Under the pieces are notes generated by a model. That model had not been told where the DNA came from and searched no databases. It saw only the letters and a list, made by a program, of their open reading frames with translations. This document shows, one piece after another, positions 61,805 through 64,000 of a stretch of DNA of 64,000 bases. This DNA comes from Lampris incognitus. Taxonomy: Eukaryota > Chordata > Actinopteri > Lampriformes > Lampridae. The stretch lies in the NCBI RefSeq assembly GCF_029633865.1, contig NC_079224.1:20161967-20225966 (forward strand). The letters run 5' to 3'. Position 1 is the first letter of the stretch, and the number at the start of each line of letters is the position of its first letter. The position numbers were made by a program, and so were the translations under genes.

Positions 61805-63493
61805 GGCACAGAAAAACAACAAAAACAAATACATATACATTCATATAAAATGCACACACACATGCACGCACGCAGCATCTGGGATTTTCTTTAAAGGTCA
61901 GTATCAACATCAGCAATGCAAGCCCGGCCCCAGATTGCATCAGGCTCAAATGGAGTGTTGTCTCAAAGTAGGATTCCTGACATACCTGCCTTTTCCATCA
62001 CTGCGTTGCATGACCTTAATACAGTACAAAATATCAAGTTCATAGACTGCCCTCTCTTACATCGCTAATGTCTTTCACAGCTGCTATGAAGCAGTGGAGA
62101 GGAGCATCACAGCCCAACATGGATACTTTTCCCCTGCCTGCCCTTTTTCAAAAGTTACAGGATCTTTTAGGATTACAGTGGTTGGCAGCGACCGGCCCTC
62201 AGTTTCCCGGGGCATAACAGTCTATTGTTTTACTGAAAATGGGTATGGAATGCAGAAAAAATACATTAAACGTCCAAATTAGTTAACCGTGATCCACTTT
62301 GTCCTGTTATAGCTATCCCAGGTTTGGTTTTCCTGTCTATAAACCTTATTGCCAATAAGGTTTATATTCTTGCTGATGAACTTGGGTAAATGAAGCGTCT
62401 TTACAGCAGACAGTAAAACAAAAACCAGAGTTGGGACAAGTACCAACTCAATTAAAGAGGTCTAAACCTAAATCCAAGCTGTCTTAACTGTTCCAGTTCG
62501 ATGATGGAGCACTTGGCTGACATTATCAGGGATCTTATTCGCAATCCACTCATCCCATTCCCTCCATTCATCGATCATTTATCTGCTCCGTATTGCCGCT
62601 TTTGTTTTGCACCTCATCGATTCCTGCCCAGCTCCCCGTCGAACGTGCTTCTCCTCCTCCTCCTCCCACTGTCCTCAGTCAACTATTTGTCTTCGTGGAC
62701 AGAATACCTATACTGTAGTTGTATTGTAAAAGGACATTAAAAAGACCTTCGGCGGGGCCCGATGTCGGATTCCCCCGGGAGAGATACAGCTCACCGCTAC
62801 AAAGAGCAGGCCTGCACTATTGGCAGTAAACTCGGTGTAGGGGTGGGCTCCTTAGTAACTTTAGAGAGCACAATATATTCTGACTTATGGTCTTCTGACA
62901 GTGTTTACTTGAGTTTGATGGGAAAAGATTGTTCTTGCACCGGACTCATCAATCTTCATCAGTGCATGAATGAGAGTCTCGACATTGTCTTTTTTTATTG
63001 AATGGGTTTAGGCTATCTCGTTTGTTGGGTGGACTAGAAAACAGAAATTTCAAGTGGGCAGAAGGACAAATCAGATGAGATCGTATTTTACCACATTGCA
63101 CGTATATGTACCATCTTCCATTTGGCTGTTTATGATACCATTTATGCTGACGCTCTGCATGCAACAAGTTGAATTGCAGTTACCTAGTAGTGCATATGCA
63201 GCAGATGAACGGTTTTGTGAGATGTTTAGCTCATCAACCCCACAACATAGTATTAGAAACTGTCTATTTTATGCAAGATTCATGTTGTGGTTCACATGAA
63301 CCCCTGTTTCAGTCACACTTACCAACCAAGAGGACCAGGCGGTGGCTGTCCTTAGGAGTTCTGCGGTAGGGGACTACCTCCATATAAGTTGGGATATGAG
63401 GTAGGCCATCTGCTCCATCACTCCTGCCCCTGCACTGGGCATCTCTGCTCCAACTTCCCCGTCTGCCCAGTCGGAAACTCCTTCTTAAACCAG
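57570..63493 (-). CDS. mpp7: mpp7, MAGUK p55 family scaffold (C-terminal part, 235 residues)
   Basis: Six exons in order: 63493-63323, 61222-61142, 60986-60893, 60766-60658, 60537-60394 and 57776-57570 (stop). Phases agree at every junction, and the 5' part lies beyond the window. MPP7 is a membrane-associated guanylate kinase scaffold that joins DLG1 and LIN7 at epithelial junctions. The first exon is the hook between SH3 and GK (AGLRRSFRLGRR, then PTYMEVVPYRR). The GK-like domain follows: LVGPSGVGVSELKRRLLISD, GVTTPYTTRERR, DGLDYHFV, FVEYGKYRGHFYGTS, GKVCLLDVHPNTIKN, FKPYVVFVKPPRIEELR, MESRYGHLFEKVVVN and the end VQWIPADWIRSSS. Human MPP7 aligns through all of these. The C-terminus carries eight extra residues (TKVHRS and so on) and the copy looks more diverged than expected for a 1:1 ortholog, so a duplicated mpp7 paralog is possible. 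MPP3 and MPP4 fit less well. Confidence 0.9.
57878..57965 (+). repeat. SINE 3'-tail fragment in mpp7 intron
   Basis: The stretch gggatgggttaaatgcagag and ggtgatcaataaagtacatc match the tail of the SINE at 12020-12394 read in its own sense. It is 5'-truncated. Confidence 0.75.
58037..58478 (-). repeat. SINE family B copy 5, in mpp7 last intron
   Basis: About 440 bp, head at the right. A perfect target duplication, cattagtttgccttct (16 bp), occurs at 58021-58036 and 58479-58494. Confidence 0.93.
59272..59337. repeat. (AC)n microsatellite
   Basis: About 33 AC units in the last mpp7 intron. Confidence 0.95.
59648..59718. repeat. (GT)n microsatellite
   Basis: About 35 GT units, 310 bp from the (AC)n run and complementary to it. 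Confidence 0.95.
59851..59922. repeat. (GT)n microsatellite
   Basis: About 36 GT units, directly before SINE B copy 6. Confidence 0.95.
59940..60379 (+). repeat. SINE family B copy 6, abutting an mpp7 splice donor
   Basis: About 440 bp with intact A and B boxes. The target duplication agattttgccttact (59925-59939) matches agattttgacttact (60380-60394) with one change. The right copy covers the last base of the mpp7 exon 60394-60537 and its GTAAGT donor on the minus strand, leaving 14 bp of intron before the SINE tail. Confidence 0.93.
61223..63322. other. mpp7 intron
   Basis: Contains purine-rich GAGA stretches around 61420-61490 and an (AC)n microsatellite at 61766-61803. Nothing else was recognised; no exon of the missing SH3 domain is seen. 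Confidence 0.5.
61766..61803. repeat. (AC)n microsatellite
   Basis: About 19 AC units in an mpp7 intron. Confidence 0.95.
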
Positions 63494-63532
63494 CTATGAT
63501 TGAAAAATATATATGTTAGAATGTATGAATTT

Positions 63533-63969
63533 AGGGGCGTCCAGGTGGCGTGGCGGTCTATTCCGTTGCCTGCCAACACAAGGATCTCCGGTTCGACTCT
63601 CTGTGCTACCCCCGGCTTGGTTGGGCGTCCCTATAGACACAATTGGCTGTGTTTGCGGGTGGGAAGCCGGATGTGGGTATGTGTCCTGGTCGCTGCACTA
63701 GCACCTCCTCTGGTCAGTCGGGCGCCTGTTTAGGAGGGAGGGGGAATGGGGGAATAGCGTGATCCTCCCACGCGCTACGTCTCCCTGGCGAAACTCTTCA
63801 CTGTCAGGGGAAAAGAAGCAGCTGGCAACTCCACATGTACTGGAGGAGGCATGTGGTAGTCTGCAGCCCTCCCCGGATCGACAGAGGGGGTGGAGGATTG
63901 ACCGGGACGGCTCGGAAGAGTGGGGTAATTGGCCAAGTACAATTGGGAGAAAAAGGGAAAAAAAAGAAA
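63533..63969 (+). repeat. SINE family B copy 7, close to an mpp7 splice acceptor
   Basis: About 437 bp. A perfect 15-bp target duplication, agaatgtatgaattt, occurs at 63518-63532 and 63970-63984. On the minus strand the SINE ends only 39 bp upstream of the exon starting at 63493. Confidence 0.93.
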
Positions 63970-63984
63970 AGAATGTATGAATTT

Positions 63985-64000
63985 GTGTGTGTGTGTGTGT
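63985..64000. repeat. (GT)n microsatellite running off the window
   Basis: GT run at the window edge. Confidence 0.8.

Overview
The window is vertebrate nuclear DNA, almost certainly from a ray-finned (teleost) fish. The evidence is multi-exon genes with GT-AG introns of 0.1 to 6 kb, dense (CA)n/(TA)n/(GATA)n microsatellites, Tc1/mariner, hAT and LINE remnants, and several hundred-bp tRNA-derived SINE families of the kind common in fish. No prokaryotic, viral or retroviral gene was seen. Exons below were placed by reading splice sites in frame against remembered vertebrate protein sequences. Gene identities are firm, but a few exon edges are inferred.

Six host genes lie in this order: acbd5 (+, 5' end missing, 1069-5802), yme1l1 (+, complete, 7051-20740), ptchd3 (-, complete, 23316-27305), rab18 (+, complete, 28984-32685), mkx (-, complete, 43984-52529) and mpp7 (-, 5' end missing, 57570-63493). 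This is the gene order of human chromosome 10p12 (ACBD5, YME1L1, PTCHD3, RAB18, MKX, MPP7). MASTL and ODAD2/ARMC4, which sit among these genes in human, are not present here. The block is conserved synteny, not an operon. The products act in different places: ACBD5 tethers peroxisomes to ER, YME1L1 is a mitochondrial inner-membrane protease, PTCHD3 is a patched-like membrane protein, RAB18 is an ER/lipid-droplet GTPase, MKX is a tendon homeobox factor and MPP7 is a polarity scaffold.

Most other DNA is introns and intergenic sequence filled with repeats. There are seven copies of a ~440-bp tRNA-headed SINE (family B), two of a ~390-bp SINE (family A) with the same 3' tail motif, and a third set (family C) with one head and two tails. 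Two Tc1-like transposons are present; one carries a SINE and the other sits inside a LINE. There is also an hAT copy with a BED finger, an hAT MITE, and a two-layer nested element with clean inverted repeats and target duplication at 35.4-36.4 kb. A perfect 52-bp-arm hairpin lies at 53.8 kb. The gene-poor stretches are rab18-mkx (32.7-44 kb), the last mkx intron (44.4-50.4 kb) and mkx-mpp7 (52.5-57.6 kb). I found no previously undescribed gene system. The best leads are the nested 41-bp-TIR element, SINEs abutting mpp7 exons, a GC-AG intron with a competing in-frame GT donor in yme1l1, and an expanded Mkx C-terminus.
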